Origin: Ornithodoros turicata
Lineage: Eukaryota > Arthropoda > Arachnida > Ixodida > Argasidae
Assembly: GCF_037126465.1 (NCBI RefSeq)
Contig: NC_088204.1
Span: forward strand, 68,323,807 to 68,387,806
Direction of reading: 5' to 3'
DNA: 64,000 bases
Below, one piece after another: positions 9,901 to 21,683 of this stretch. How positions within the stretch are numbered: position 1 is the first letter of the stretch; each line of letters begins with the position of its first letter. A program made the translations under genes and the position numbers. The notes beneath the pieces were generated by a model that saw only the letters and a program-made list of their open reading frames with translations, was not told the origin of the DNA and made no database searches.

Positions 9901-12817
9901 AAATAGCCCTAGCTTCACTGTGTTTTTATATCGCAGGCAAAATGACTGCACAGCCTTAGAGGTCCTCAAAAGACCCTTGGATTTTTGTTCCAAAGTATAC
10001 TCGTAGCCATCAAATTCAGTCACTGCCTTCAATGTCCTTCATATCTCTTGCTGGTTTCTCAGTGGGAGACTACATCTCCTGTTTAAATTGAAAATTCAAA
10101 TTTAAGTGATACAAAATTATGTGACAAAAAACCAACAAAGAAACAGGGCAGTGTTGGGGACACATCTGCTATGAGTAATAAGTCAGTGTCGTGTTGTGAC
10201 AGTATCATTTGTGTGTGCTGAAGCTGCACTCCGTAGCTTGCAGTGCTCACTCTAACGCTGTGCCCACCCAGCGCCGCTCAGTGGACCCTCATTGCATCTG
10301 ACATTTTGTCTTTCTTTCTTGCAGAACCTGATGCTTATATCATCTCACGTATTTTCTTTGCAAATGTTGCAATATTTCGTAGCTGAGTAAAAGCTCTTGT
10401 CAGTTTTTTTCCCCTTTTGCATTGTGTTACAATTACTAGTAGAGCTGGGCGAATATTCGGAATTTCAAATATTAATCGAAAAGTTTACTCGGTTCAAACG
10501 GTATTCGCAACAAATTTGGTCTATTCAATATTTTCAAATACGGCGGCACCACTCCGTTGACGTGCTTCAGCCCGATCGCCATCATCATCATCTTGGTGGG
10601 CATGATGTTGGGTGCGTGCGTTTGATACGGAAGTCTGGCAGTCTTGCACTGCCGCAGTGTGATTCATGTGGAGGACGAGGGGATGCTTGACGAGCCACCG
10701 GCAAAAAAGGAGAACTCTGCCACCTGAGCTTTAGGGCAAACTTTGCTGTTGCTATGCGCAGCGCAACACGGGTGTCTGGTTTGTGGACGCATCGGCCGAA
10801 CTATACGATGTGGACTGCTTCTCACGTTCAAAATAACAAACTTCTTTATCAACAGAAACGTATGGGCATTTGAAGGGACCTCCGAATTAAGCAAAAAAAC
10901 AAAAAAACAAACAAATTATCGGAAGTCGTATTAACGGAAGTCTGCTGTAATTTTGACTCGGTGCCTCGTGGAATAACAACCACTGGGTTTAGTGCTGCAT
11001 ACAGCGGCAGAGAGAGGGTTGATGGCAGTGATGGTACACCAATGAGGCTTATTTTACCAAGCTTGTGAGGATACCTTACCTGTCATGTCGTTGTGCGCCG
11101 TAGCTGACTTAATAGCATTCTGCGTAGTAGTCATGCCTTAGTTATCGCTTAATTAACTATTTTCCAAAAATGCTACATTGTGAGCATGAAAGCAGGATCA
11201 ACACACTGTCGGACACATCAGTACAACACACATACTTTTGAACTTATAGCCATAGAGGGGACACTCTTTGAGACATCACCTTATTTCCTAGTTTCCCCAT
11301 GCAGCTACTATAATCTTGTAGTCAGAGGAGGGCTTCTTGATTGCTGTTGTTTCGCTTGTGCTGCTGTTGCAATGTTTTCCTCTACCAACAGGTGTCAAAA
11401 CCCGAGGTGGCTGAGAAACCCACGCAGCTTCTGCACCGGAGATCTCAGGAGAACATCACTGAGACTTGCAACACGCACTCCCTAGAACGACGGCCGCTAC
11501 GGCCGCCTCCACCAAAGACTGCCAAGCCAACGGGTCACGTTGTGGAGCGTCCCAGCGTTCCGCCTCCAGAGAGACCCAAATCGGACCCCCACAAACCAAC
11601 ACCGGAGCCTAGGCCGCGGTCAGAGACGCTAACGTACGTATGGCAGGAATTGTTAAGCTGGAGTACCTGTGCAGACATAATTCGTGCTACTGCTTAGTAT
11701 TTACATCTTTGCATTACATAATACCCCATGACCACACATGCATTCCTAATCTCTTCCAATTGAAAGATAGCACCTCATCGTATCATTGCCACGCAATTGA
11801 TCTGTGATCTATCCATTGCCTACAAACAAAACCACAGTACGAGTCTGTTACTCCGGCAACACCCTACACGTAGAGCCTGAAGTTTTTGGGAATTATTTTT
11901 TTCTAAATTCGGGAAGTAAAAATAGGGTAAGTAAGCACGTGCTCTAAATTCATGCAAGTTCGGGTGGAAAAACTTCCAGTACACTAAATTCGGGGAGAAA
12001 TCGGGCTCATAGTTACTCACACTAACTGAACTGGTTCGGTACAAATGGTGATGTAACTGCATTTGCTTAGTGTGGATTCCTACAGACGTCTCAGTGAGGG
12101 CAATTTGCCGGCTAAGAATCGGGGTTTCACCCTAAAGAGGCAACCTTCAATTCGGGGTGCAAATTTGGGGAAGGATCGCGTTGAACCCCAAAACTTCAGG
12201 CTCTACTTACATGGTCTGTCCGCTTTCTTCCCAGGTCCAGCGTAGTTGAAACAAGCCCTGTTGGGAAACTCCAGGCATCTCTCAAAAAGGACGAAGGTAG
12301 CAGCCCCCTGTCCTCCACGGAACTTCTCTCGTTCGCGGACGACTCCGACACGGAAGAGGAACTGCCCAGGAGCCGGACGTCCCTGACGAACGGGGACCCG
12401 GATGAAGAGAGGAACGAGTGCGCGGCGGACAATCTGGTGGACATCGTGGGAGCGCACCTCGCGGAGCAGGACGACGTGGTGCTACGACGCAGCTTGCGCG
12501 AGAAGGCGCGGTGGGACTTCCTGACAGCGTCGGACAGCGAGCACCCTCCAGAGAGGCCTCCGCGCACGAGTCCGTCAGAGGGCCTGGAACAGCACGGCGG
12601 GGACGAGGAAGCGGAGGAGGCGAGGAGGGAGACGCCGTCGCCGAACATCAACACGAGCGGTCCGCCGCCAGACTTGATAGCTTCGTCGGAGGCGAAGGCC
12701 GTCGCTCACGTTGATGAGGTGATCGAGTCTGAGGAACAGAAAAAAGTGGTGGTTGTGTCCGGCGTCGCGTTAGGAGAGGCGCGTTCTTCGGTTGCGGCGG
12801 AAGAGACGAGGTTGTAG
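814..12817 (+). CDS. Proline-rich SH3-ligand-like protein, C-terminal four exons (RICH-type RhoGAP tail?)
   Basis: Four exons join with matching phases: 814-931, 8406-8643, 11392-11633 and 12235-12817, the last ending in TAG. Together they give about 226 codons before the large last exon and 193 in it. All boundaries are AG/GT. The product is low-complexity. It has a Ser/Asp-rich start containing SDHSFETTNGDMDDSFTG, a KKPAPPAPAGGGGGG segment, and repeated basic-proline motifs (GTLERRRPVP, LERRPLRPPPPK, ERPSVPPPERPK) that look like SH3 ligands. The end is acidic, with FADDSDTEEELP. No catalytic domain is visible; the 5' exons are outside the window. This composition resembles C-terminal tails of ARHGAP17/44/SH3BP1 (RICH) Rho GTPase-activating proteins that bind SH3 adaptors. 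That naming is a guess; the exon chain is well supported. The first intron (7.4 kb) carries a large transposon. Confidence 0.7.
1030..1560. repeat. 90-bp direct duplication flanking a MITE copy
   Basis: About 90 bp around 1030-1118 (containing GATGAGGCCATGTGGAGTAC) recur at 1453-1556 with small differences, one on each side of the repeat copy at 1120-1454. Confidence 0.75.
1120..1454 (+). repeat. AGAGCCTGAAGTTTT-family element, copy 1
   Basis: 335 bp bounded by inverted ends TAGAGCC(T/C)GAAGTTTT and AAAACTTCAGGCTCTA. It contains the family signatures CCCCGAATTTGCACCCCGAA and GAGCCCGATTTCTCCCCGAA. The outer TA could be a target duplication. No coding capacity, so a MITE-like element. Confidence 0.85.
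2876..5125. repeat. 214-bp satellite array with four-monomer higher-order repeat
   Basis: About ten and a half monomers, with unit starts at 3007, 3213, 3427, 3634, 3848, 4062, 4276, 4482, 4696, 4910 and 5098. Most units are 214 bp; some are 206-207 bp. The divergent unit at 3427 (GATGCCCAGCACGTTGAATA start, GTGTAAATG variant) recurs at 4276, so the array repeats every 849 bp in blocks of four monomers. Each typical monomer holds an open frame of up to 78 codons on the + strand and one of 60-67 on the - strand. Since 214 is not a multiple of three, every frame closes at the next TAA. Confidence 0.9.
5237..5324. repeat. Inverted repeat (hairpin) in the Kolobok-like element
   Basis: TGATGTTCAAGCAGCAA near 5238 matches TTGTTGCTTGAACATCA near 5314 in inverted form, spaced by about 55 bp. 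Confidence 0.7.
6558..7251. other. Intronic sequence, nothing recognised
   Basis: AT-rich intron sequence between the transposon and the second repeat copy. The open frame at 6877-7146 has no recognisable protein features. Confidence 0.4.
7252..7599 (+). repeat. AGAGCCTGAAGTTTT-family element, copy 2
   Basis: 348 bp with inverted ends TAGAGCCTGATGTTTT and AAAACTTCAGGCTCTA. Same internal order of motifs as copy 1. Confidence 0.85.
7600..8405. other. Intronic sequence before exon B
   Basis: No exon recognised. The stretch ends in the polypyrimidine tract and TTCTTCAG acceptor of exon B. Confidence 0.4.
8406..8643 (+). CDS. Exon B of proline-rich protein gene
   Basis: Acceptor TTCTTCAG and donor CAG|GTAAAC. 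It begins with one base that completes the Gly codon of exon A (phase 2 to 2) and ends in phase 0. It contains KKPAPPAPA, a six-glycine run and TLERRRPVP. Confidence 0.75.
8862..9389. mobile_element. TA-flanked MITE with AGATAAGCCGCAC subterminal motifs
   Basis: Inverted ends TACCGTAATTTCACGCG at 8862 and CGCATGAAATTACGGTA ending at 9389 (one mismatch). AGATAAGCCGCA-like motifs sit inside both ends. It is 528 bp without a transposase, so non-autonomous. It starts about 220 bp after exon B. The open frames here belong to the repeat. Confidence 0.8.
9633..9897 (+). mobile_element. tRNA-derived SINE, tick Ruka-like
   Basis: The tRNA-like head has a Pol III A box (TGGCTCAGTTGGTAGCGT, 9641-9658) and a B box region (GGTTGCGAGTTAGAACC, 9678-9694; canonical TTCGAAC is TTAGAAC here). 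A body and an AT-rich tail ending in AATTAAATTATTATT follow. The layout matches tRNA-derived SINEs known from ticks, and it is the main reason for suspecting a tick genome. Confidence 0.75.
9898..11391. other. Intron between exons B and C
   Basis: No exon recognised. Around 10440-10560 lies an AT-rich stretch of alternating TTCGAAT/ATATTC motifs. The rest shows no clear structure. Confidence 0.4.
11392..11633 (+). CDS. Exon C of proline-rich protein gene
   Basis: Acceptor CCAACAG and donor AC|GTACGT; phase 0 in, phase 2 out. It encodes LERRPLRPPPPK and ERPSVPPPERPK, the clearest SH3-ligand-like motifs of the protein. Confidence 0.8.
11871..12205 (-). repeat. AGAGCCTGAAGTTTT-family element, copy 3, next to a splice acceptor
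   Basis: 335 bp in reverse orientation, TAGAGCCTGAAGTTTT to AAAACTTCAGGCTCTA. It ends at 12205, 29 bp before exon D, so only the polypyrimidine tract and AG of that intron lie outside it. The branch point is probably within the element. Confidence 0.85.
12235..12817 (+). CDS. Terminal exon D of proline-rich protein gene
   Basis: Acceptor TTCCCAG; the first base completes a Thr codon from exon C. The 193 codons run to TAG at 12815-12817. The exon is markedly GC-rich compared with its surroundings and encodes acidic and Ser/Pro-rich sequence. A member of the AGAGCCTGAAGTTTT repeat family ends 29 bp before the exon. Confidence 0.8.
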
Positions 12818-15800
12818 CAATAACGTTTTTATTTTATTTTTTTGTTACGACGAACAGGTTCCTTTAGTAAAAAATGTTTGTTTCTTTTTTGGCGATGAAA
12901 CTGTTGTATGTAAATTAAGTGAAGTTCGAGGAAGGAGGACGAGGTGTCTGTACGAGGTGCCCTCTTGTCTTCCATGAAGTCCCGTCTGAGATATTTCTTT
13001 TCACTTTTATATATATGTATTTTTTTTTTTCATTCTGTTAATTTTGAAAGTATCCTCCGAACCGATTGGAATGCTCGGTGCTTCTGCTTGAATTGTGACG
13101 ACCACACTCAGAGAGTACAAACATCCTCTTCCACCAAAAAAAGGAAAGCAGACGTGACAAGTTGTGTCGTGAGATTTCGCCACCACCTTTCAATGCACGG
13201 ACCAAGCTACCGAGCTCAACTCGCTGTTTTCTATTATCGTGTTGAGTTTCCGCGGTGCTTCAGTTGGAATGTCTGCTGCTGCTCTCTCAAACGGGATCAA
13301 TTGATAGGAGATTTCTTGTCCACTTACCAGAGTTGGCTTGCATGCCATATTGGCAGTAAATTAGTTATCGAGAAGGGGGAACCCATCTGCTGAAATGGCA
13401 TGTCCGTTTTGTTGCTACGTCTGTTTCTCTGGCATGTGCATGTTACAACCTTTTTTGCAAAGGTGAGCACATCTGTTTGAACTCTCCAGCTATAACCTTC
13501 GCAATAACTTGCACCAATCACTTTTGTATCGTTGCCACTGTTAATGGAGTTAACATAAAAGAATCCAAAGTTATGGGAACGTTGTACATATCCACCTCCC
13601 CCGTTTGTTGTCAGTATTGTTAGAATGTTGGATCGTTATTGGTAGGGAGCAGAATTTTGTAAACTGTTTCGTGGGAGGTATTGAGCGGGGTTCCACGTGT
13701 AAAATATTGTAGTTGCGTTGCCCCTACAAGGCATAATAGTAGAGTGCAGAGATGACGTCTGTGAGTGTACCAAACGTGTCCTGTGTGTGTGTGTGTGTTC
13801 CCTTGCAGTCTTGTTCGGTGTAGGTACATCAGGAGTTTGAGATTGTGAACAGCTTAGCACTCTTGTTGAATATATGGTTCAGTAGGGGCTGCTTATGATT
13901 GTGCACAAGGACAGAACAAAGGGTTAGAGGCAGAAGCAAGGGTCAGAGGAGGCAGAAATTGCCGAGCGGAGTTGGTGTCCTTCCTTAACCCGACCTGACC
14001 CAACCTAACCTAAGCATGCCCATATTAGTGTACTATGCCGACCCCTTGCACTAAATTTTTTTTTTCTGAGTCAAGCTGATGCAGTTTCTCGTCTTCTCCA
14101 TCGTTAAACGATTTGTCCAATGATCGCGGAGGTTGTTTGAGGAAGCCAATCCGAGGCCCCTTCACATTGTTGAACCTTTTTGAGGAGGGGGTGAAGGAGG
14201 AAGAGCTTAAATTGTGCTCGTTTTGTGGTGTGAAAGTAACCGCATTGTTCATTATGCGAGGAAAAATTCCAAAGTTTCCAAATTCAAAAATACTGTATGC
14301 ACATATGCAACTCCCTTCTCATTTCTGCTGAAAATGATGGCATATACATAGTATGTTGTATACCTATATTTTGGCTGACTTTTGTTGGCCTTACGAGAAT
14401 CCTAGAAGGACAAAGATGGACGTCTGAGGCCACAAGTATTACTTCTGCCCATCAAACGGTCAACTCTGTAAACATTTCGAGTGATGATATGTGCACATAT
14501 GCAGTCAATTTTTTTAGTCTGCTTTTTTTTTTTTTTCAACGTTGCAGTTTTGATAGATTGGAAAGATGAGACGAGGAGAGGTTATTTACTGTTTCTGTCA
14601 TCAATTTGTTTTCCCTGTTTCATAATGACATCCATGCACCGATAGGCCTCCCTTGGTTTGAGAGATGCGGCAAGGTGGCCAGAGTAGTGTTTCTTTTGTG
14701 TGTGTGGTTCCCCCAAAAGGTTGGAATTAAATTTTGAGGTTGCAATTCCATTATAATATTTGCCTGGTTAAATGTTTCCTGCTCTGGAGATGTTGAGATG
14801 TACTGTTCTGCTACCGAGCACCTATATCCTTGTAGAGAGCATTGCTGAATACCTGGCATTGGCGTTCGAAGCTTGATTCTCACAAAGGTGCCCACGGCCT
14901 CAGTTGTGTATTGGCCCTGCCATCGGCATGTGCTGCGGGTGCTGCCGTAAAGCTGTGGTACATCTGGAAACTTCTTTTTTTTTGCAAAAGGTGCATATTT
15001 TCTTAGCAAGCTTTTGTTTGTTCATTTAGGAACAGACTACTCAGAGTGACTGTACTGTGTTGAGCTTTTGCCCTTTATATATATATATATTTTTTAAGGA
15101 ACATTTTTCTTTGTCTTCAAGTCAAAGTACAGTTGTCCCCTTCAAAGACCTTTTGTAATATTGCTCCGGTATTGAAATGGTGTTTTTGTTTTGTTTTCTT
15201 TCTTTCCGTGCTAGTCATAACAAGGATGACGTTATGTGATTTTTGAAGAATGCTGCCGAATTGTGATTGAGATTGCAACTTTTTTTTGGTGTCCTCCAGA
15301 ATAGCGCTTTTAGTTCCTTCTTAAGGAATGACGTCACCCTCGATAGAGCTGGGTGCCGGCTTTAATAGGAATGTGCGAATAACCACCATGGTAAATACTG
15401 TAAATTACAGTGTTAATAAAAGTAAATTTCAATGTTCTCGCTGATATTTTGCAACTGCTGCTGGGGCAGCGCAAATGAACGCTTTCAGACAGAGCGTGCG
15501 TTCCTAACTGGTGTACTAACATGTGAGGGGTGTCACCCAGTTTAATGGTTGAAGTGCTGAACATTTGAATTGTCTTTGGATTCCTAGCAGTAGCTGCATT
15601 TCTTGTAGTTATACTAAAAAAAAAAAGAAAGGTTGTGCAGTTCCTACAGTATGCTGTATGCGGAAGATTCATCGGCATTGAGAACAGTTAAAATACAGAC
15701 AACAAAAATATTGCAGCTATTTTATGCCGCTTACCTGAATACAACCTTGTACAATGAACACACCGTGTATTCACACAAGCAACATACTCACGGAATGTTC

Positions 15801-17735
15801 TAGTGGAAGAAAAAAGCAGAAAACTGCTCAGTGAGCCAAAGTTCCATCCAGTGTTATGTTGAGCATTCACACGGTGCCGGAAATTGGAAGTGGTGCACTT
15901 AGCAGACGACACCGTCAGAGTATTCTCCCGTTGTCCGCTACGGAATACCTTGAGGCTGTGTCGCAGGATATTCCCCGCGGTTAGAAGTGCATGTGAAGAC
16001 ACAACATACAGGCAGCAGAAAGCATCTTCCGCTGTAGTATTCTAGGGAATGTCGCTCATGTGAATACACAGACAACGTAATATGCAAGCGAGCTGGTGTA
16101 GTACCTCAACATTGGTAACATACCCCTGAGCTTGGGAACAAGGCAAATGGACAGTGGTGCTGTTCGTTTCATGTTCCGTTCCAAAGCTCAGGGACATGTT
16201 ACTGTCTTCTTTCACATGGATTTTGCTGAATCAAGCAACTAGTTTGTGCAAATGTCTATTTCATAAAAGTTTGCATACCAGTTTCCTTATTGAAATCAGT
16301 ACCTCTGTTTCAAAACACCCACAGAGCATCACAAATGCCAGCACTTTCAAATTTGTAGTTTTTGCAAAATTGTCTCCTGTGAGAAGCAACCACCCAACCC
16401 ATTGGAATTTGGAACAAGCGTGTTCCTGCAGTTTATTGGCAATCCACCACACTCGTGACATGGCTACAAAAAAAATGCCTTGTACACCCTCAAAGCTACC
16501 ACAAAATACATGTACTCTGCACACCAGGGGTAAACATGCTTCTCATAAAACTTGGCAGAGTCAAATCCTATTTACAGTTAGATGAGCTCATCCAACAGCT
16601 AAAATGCTCTCGAGAAAAACAAACAAAACAAAAAGCTTTGAGCAAAGTAGCAACAAGTCGGTGCTTTCTTTGTCAGGAAAACTGAAAAATAAAGCATCGT
16701 CAAAATTTACATGTGCAATGAGTGCCAAGAAAGCTCGAAGTAACAGTGCACAAAAATTTCATCGATTACAGTATGCACCTAAACTGCATAACATTTGGCT
16801 CATCAGTAGCAATAGAATGTTATATTAACTGCACGTCAGTGAGCCTAACACTGTGCTACATAATCATACACGTTTGAATGTGCATAACACAGTCTACATA
16901 ACAGTGCAGCATTCTGAGCTGAGCAAAATCATACAACATAGCGTAACTGGCACATGTCCTGCATGCCTCACACAAAAGTGGAAGTCATCAGTGTAATTAA
17001 ATTAGAATTACTTTAACAAACAAATTCATCATATCCTAAGTGCCGGATGCAAAAAAAAAAAGGAAACATTTGGCACAGTGAGCACCTAATCATCGCACTA
17101 GAAACTAACAAAAGTATCGGTGCTGAAACAGAACAAACATTCATAGTTTAACTATTAGACACAACTTTCACATGAAAGCATGTCAAACTGGCGAGAATCC
17201 GTGTTGACTAAAGTACCTTCACATCACACATATCTGGTAATGTACATACTCATGATTCAAAAGCACAAAAGGAAGCGGTGAAATCAACCCTGTCACACAT
17301 TGCAACATTTCATGTCTTTGTCCAATTTTTTTTTTTAAAGTGAGATCAATAGATTGACCCTTTTTTTTATAAGAGGTCCAAAGTTCCAAAAGTATAACCA
17401 ACGGTTAAGTTTGGAACAGGTTTCTCAACAGCCAACATGATCATCATTAATGTCAGGTGAATGCACGGTGCTAAACTACACCACTGAAAAATAATGGGTG
17501 CATCGCACAATCAGGATTTCCATGGTTAATAGTCTCGATAACGTGCAATAGAAGCAAGCAGTGCACTTGTCCAATCATGGGAAAGTAAATCTGCAGGTCT
17601 CCTGGGGACCATGTCAGTGTGGTGCAATGGTGGCACACCTACAGACGGGCAAACAGGGTGGTGTGTTTTGGGGTCCCACCTCTGATACTGACTGGCATTT
17701 TCATCATCAACTGCCTTTCCAACTTCATAGGTTAT
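12818..17735. other. Probable long 3' UTR and downstream sequence of the proline-rich protein gene
   Basis: After the TAG at 12817 comes T-rich sequence with no recognisable exon, as in a 3' UTR. An AATAAA at 15415-15420 (+) is one possible polyadenylation signal; another, AATAAA near 16687, is less certain. Simple repeats: (TG)n near 13780, (TA)n near 15078 and an AACCT-rich run near 13990. None of the open frames here has protein-like features. Confidence 0.45.
13981..14015. repeat. AACCT-rich telomere-like run
   Basis: Interrupted ACCTGACCCAACCTAACCTA, the CA strand of the arthropod TTAGG telomere motif. Too short and degenerate to be more than an interstitial trace. Confidence 0.4.
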
Positions 17736-18388
17736 TACCCCTGTCAGACGGGCGTAACGGTTAAGGTCTTAAGTGCACACGGTCATTAAATTCTTGCCAG
17801 GCGGTCAGTCATACGGCCTCTGCGACAAAACTGAGGTGTAAAGACAACGGAGCTCCCGCAAGACAGTTTACAGCGTTCCCTCGAAACTGTCGAAATCTCG
17901 TTACCAAACGGCACAGACAAGATGGCGCCGATTTCCTTCAGTTCAAAGTAAAATGTTTTTATCAGACGTAATGTTCAGCGAACTCTTTTTTCGTGCTCAA
18001 CGCCTAGAGTTTCCCTGGTGAATATTTGCACTTTGCTTCTCATTATATCCCGTCAGTTCGTAGTGATACCCTCGAACCACTGCACTCTGTGTCGTCTGCA
18101 TCCAAAAACTGTGCGCGCACAGCAAAGCATCGATATCGTTTGCTGTTTTTCAAATTGACTAAGTGCACACAAAACGCTGTTTCCGAATGCTCACAGTGCA
18201 AATAAATGTGATTTAACTACATTTCATTCAACGTTCACAGATGTGTTTATAGGCGTGGACACCACCGGCAAAACGCCTTCACGGATACCGTCTGGCAGCC
18301 TCCCATGGTTTAAGGCCATATTTCAGCTACGGCCTTTTCTTAATGCCGTTGCCTTAAAGGCCGTTTGTGTGCCCGTCTGACAGAGGTA
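17736..18388. mobile_element. MITE with CCCCTGTCAGACGGGC inverted ends
   Basis: Starts TACCCCTGTCAGACGGGC at 17736 and ends GCCCGTCTGACAGAGGTA at 18388 (one mismatch). The terminal TA is a possible target duplication. It is 653 bp without coding sequence. Its ends resemble those of the element at 48422-48736. Confidence 0.8.
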
Positions 18389-18741
18389 TATCATACCACT
18401 ATGGTAGAAGCTGGAGCAATTAAAAATACAACCGCGTGATAATAAGGCCAGACCAAAAACATACGAGGCAGTTTCGAGTCATCACGTGATTCACAAAATG
18501 CAGTTTTTCCGTCGTCTTCTTTTTTATTTGCACTTGCATTATGAATTTCAGCAACATGACATTGTTGCTCATTTCTTTAATTACTAACCGTACGTCAACT
18601 CACTTACTCGGTATTTAATCGTCGCAGCCTGAGCAGTGACGTGATCCTGCCTCATGCCTAAAGACAAAATTGAGCAATATGCGAAATGACGCTGACCTTC
18701 CTCGTGATCACATTAACGACACCATCGTGAGACAAGATTAT

Positions 18742-19087
18742 TAGAGCCTGAAGTTTTTGGGTAATATCTTTTCCTACATTCGGGGGGTAAAAATCGGGTA
18801 AATAAACGTGTGCACTAAATTCGTGCAAATTCGGGTGAAAAAACTTCCAGTACGCTAAATTCGGGGAGAAATCGGGCTCAGTTATTCAAACTTACTGTAG
18901 CGGTTTGGTACAAACGGTGATGTAACTGCATTTTTCTGCCGAACAAGTAAGTTGGTGCATTCCTACAGACATCCCAGAGAGGGCAATTTGCCTGGTAAAA
19001 ATCGGGTTTCACCCTAAAGAGGCAACCTTCAATTCGGGGTGCAAATTCGGGGAAGAATCGGGTAAGACCCTGAAACTTCAGGCTCTA
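18742..19087 (-). repeat. AGAGCCTGAAGTTTT-family element, copy 4
   Basis: 346 bp in reverse orientation with complete inverted ends. Internal motifs CGGGGAGAAATCGGGCTCAG and CAATTCGGGGTGCAAATTCG are the reverse complement of copy 1. Confidence 0.85.
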
Positions 19088-19558
19088 AAGATTATACAAG
19101 GTGCATGTTACAATTCACCGCAAACTGCCCTACGTGGTAATATAGTATACAATGGTGGCTGCGGTCACAATGGCTGGCATCACAATGAGGGACGGAGTAC
19201 ATGCTAAATATATGGTACAAAGAGATAGCGAAAATCCCACAAGACGTTAGCAGCGGTTCTCTGCTGGAAGCTGTGGACAGACTGTGCAAAGTCTTTTTTC
19301 GGGTGAAAGTGCTCTGTCCCGCAAAATGGAAGTCCCTCAAGATCATGTACAAGACATACAACCTCCTCCCTCTATATCCAGACTAATCCCTAAAAATACT
19401 TCTTGGAAGATCATTCAAGTTTCTAGAGTGAGTCTATGCCATTAGTCAGATACCTGGCTCACACGAGTTTGGACTGTTGCAGTGAACAACAGGCTGTGTT
19501 GCATTGCGAGAATTGGTACTCGGCAGAGTAATGTTTTCTTCTTTAGATCCAGTATTAA

Positions 19559-19903
19559 TAGAGCCTGAAGTTTTCGGGAAATATTTTTTTCGAAATTCGG
19601 GTGCTAAAAATCGGGTAAATAAACGTGTGCACTAAATTAATCCGAATTCGGGTGGAAAAACTTCCATTGCGCTGAATTCGGGGAGAAATCGGGCTCAGCT
19701 ACTCAAACTAACTGTAGTGGTTTGATACAAACGGTGATGTAACTGCAATTACTGCCAAACAATTAAGTTATTGCCTTCCTACAGATGTCCCAGTGAGGGC
19801 AGTTTGCCGGGTAAAAATCGGGTTTCACCCTAAATACGCAACCTTCAATTCGGGGTGAAAATTCGGGGAAGAATTGGGTAAAACCCTAAAACTTCAGGCT
19901 CTA
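19559..19903 (-). repeat. AGAGCCTGAAGTTTT-family element, copy 5
   Basis: 345 bp in reverse orientation with complete ends, 471 bp from copy 4. Confidence 0.85.
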
Positions 19904-20393
19904 AGTATTAAGCATGTCTGTGCATGGTGTGTTGTATAACCGCATTTGTTACGGCTCAAAATGATGTAACTAATAGAGAGAGAGAACTCTACGTGATCCT
20001 TTCTTGGTGGTTCAGCTCTCGGACCAGACTGATCTCCTACGTTGAGCAAGTCTAGCTGATTTTAGTCCCCATCGATTGAAAACTGCGTCCTATGGCTATT
20101 TACAGGCGAACATCTCTTGTATGCCTTGTGGCCCCAGCATGTAGTAAGAACTGCGGCCTCTGGCAAAACACCCCACAGTATTTATGAACAAATCAACTGG
20201 TTGCTGTAAGCCCACAAAAAGCATTAAGCACAAGTGCGAAAGTTACAAGCAATCTGGACTGGTGCGGTCACATCCACAACTGGTGCCTTGGTCATATATG
20301 GAGGAATTCGATGTGCTTGTATCTCAAACAGATAGAGAGCTACAAAGACGCTCTGCAGAAGGTACGTCGTGCTTGGTTACGCACTGCGCTTAA

Positions 20394-20616
20394 AGGGGTT
20401 GTGACACATCATAGTGCACGCTTTTCACTACATGCAGGAGTATTAAGGAAAAAAAAAAAAGAATTATGGTAGAACCTTTTTATAGTGGAGATATGAATAT
20501 AGTGAAGTAAACATACGGTTCCAATATATTGAAACCCCAACCACTAACTACTATGTAGTTACAATTTTTTAAATATATTTTTCTGACATAATTTGATGTG
20601 AAGTGTTGCAACCCCT
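20394..20616. mobile_element. 223-bp TTAA-flanked MITE
   Basis: Inverted ends AGGGGTTGTGACAC and GTGTTGCAACCCCT (two mismatches), with TTAA at 20390-20393 and 20617-20620. AT-rich and non-coding. TTAA flanks point to mobilisation by a Kolobok- or piggyBac-type transposase. Confidence 0.8.
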
Positions 20617-20620
20617 TTAA

Positions 20621-21443
20621 CCAGTCACTGCACTCACTCAAACTTTCCTCCAGCAGCTCTTGATTTGTTTGTAGCAAAGATCATGCACACGTGGGACTTG
20701 ATACTGCCACAGGTACCCTTCTCTTCTTTTTTTTTTCTTTTTTTCTTGTAGGAAGACAAGCAGTGGTAGGTGTAGCTTCAACATCAGCTCCAGTGTTATT
20801 CCACATGATAAAGTCTGCTGCACTATCACAAGGTCAATCATGAAACTGCTCAAGAACTTAATTACTGTATCCCAAATATGGACTTATATGATGGTATCAA
20901 AGACAACAAAGTTTGCAAGTCTTCTATGACTAAGAACTGATGCAATCGCACACGAACAACCACTGAAGGGAACCATACGTCTCAATGTCAATGTTCCTAG
21001 CATTTCCACAAACCTCCGTAGAGCCACAGAGCTTAACCAACTTCGAGAACAGTGGGTGCAGCAAAGGCTGATCATAAACGAAATGACAATCTTCTTGAAA
21101 CTCATCGTTACGCAGGAAGCTCTTAAGTGCTGACAGAGGTGACTTTTTGTTAATTGGCAGCGCGCTGATACTTTGTACATCAGATATCCTTTGTATAACC
21201 ATACAAACACCTACTTTTGGAATAAATGTGCAGCAATGAAATCTCACTGGAGCTCACATTAAGTGCCTACACCACTACCATTCTCTCCTACTACCTAGTG
21301 CGGTGGTACCTTTCTGAAAGTAACCCGAGGTACTTCGTGCTACAGCAGCAGTCCGCCAAGCTGCCTCTGTCTTCACCGCCGGTGCTGGATACTTGGGCCA
21401 CAGTCCATCTTCTGGAGGTCTCTACCACAAAGGGATACAAGAT
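20621..21443 (-). other. Probable 3' UTR side of the LRR membrane protein gene
   Basis: Sequence downstream of the stop at 21444 on the - strand. No clear polyadenylation signal found. The open frames on either strand have no protein features. Confidence 0.35.
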
Positions 21444-21683
21444 TCAAGTCCACCCAAAGAAGGTCGGCAGCTTGCCTGTTCGTTTCTGCCGCCTGTAGTC
21501 AACGAACAGCTTTGTAAGGATGGCAAGGATGGCGACGGCCATCAAGCCAATGAGGACGTCGAGCAGGTGATTGACTATATTGTCCTGGGGGCAGAAATCT
21601 TCGTTCCTCAACAGGTGGACAGTCTTTCCCACAAGCTGGCGGGCGCTTGAGCTGGCACAACGGATCTCGTCCACGTCCTTCAG
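21444..21683 (-). CDS. LRR protein exon 6: membrane segment and tail
   Basis: Acceptor TTCCAG|CTGAAG, phase 0, 79 codons to the stop at 21444. It completes the C-cap cysteines (EIRC, EDFC), then the hydrophobic LLDVLIGLMAVAILAIL and a 20-residue tail. Confidence 0.85.
   Translation of the reverse strand: MKDVDEIRCASSSARQLVGKTVHLLRNEDFCPQDNIVNHLLDVLIGLMAVAILAILTKLFVDYRRQKRTGKLPTFFGWT

Noticed and set aside
13981..14015. A telomere or chromosome end
   Set aside because: Only two AACCT units in a degenerate run inside ordinary sequence.
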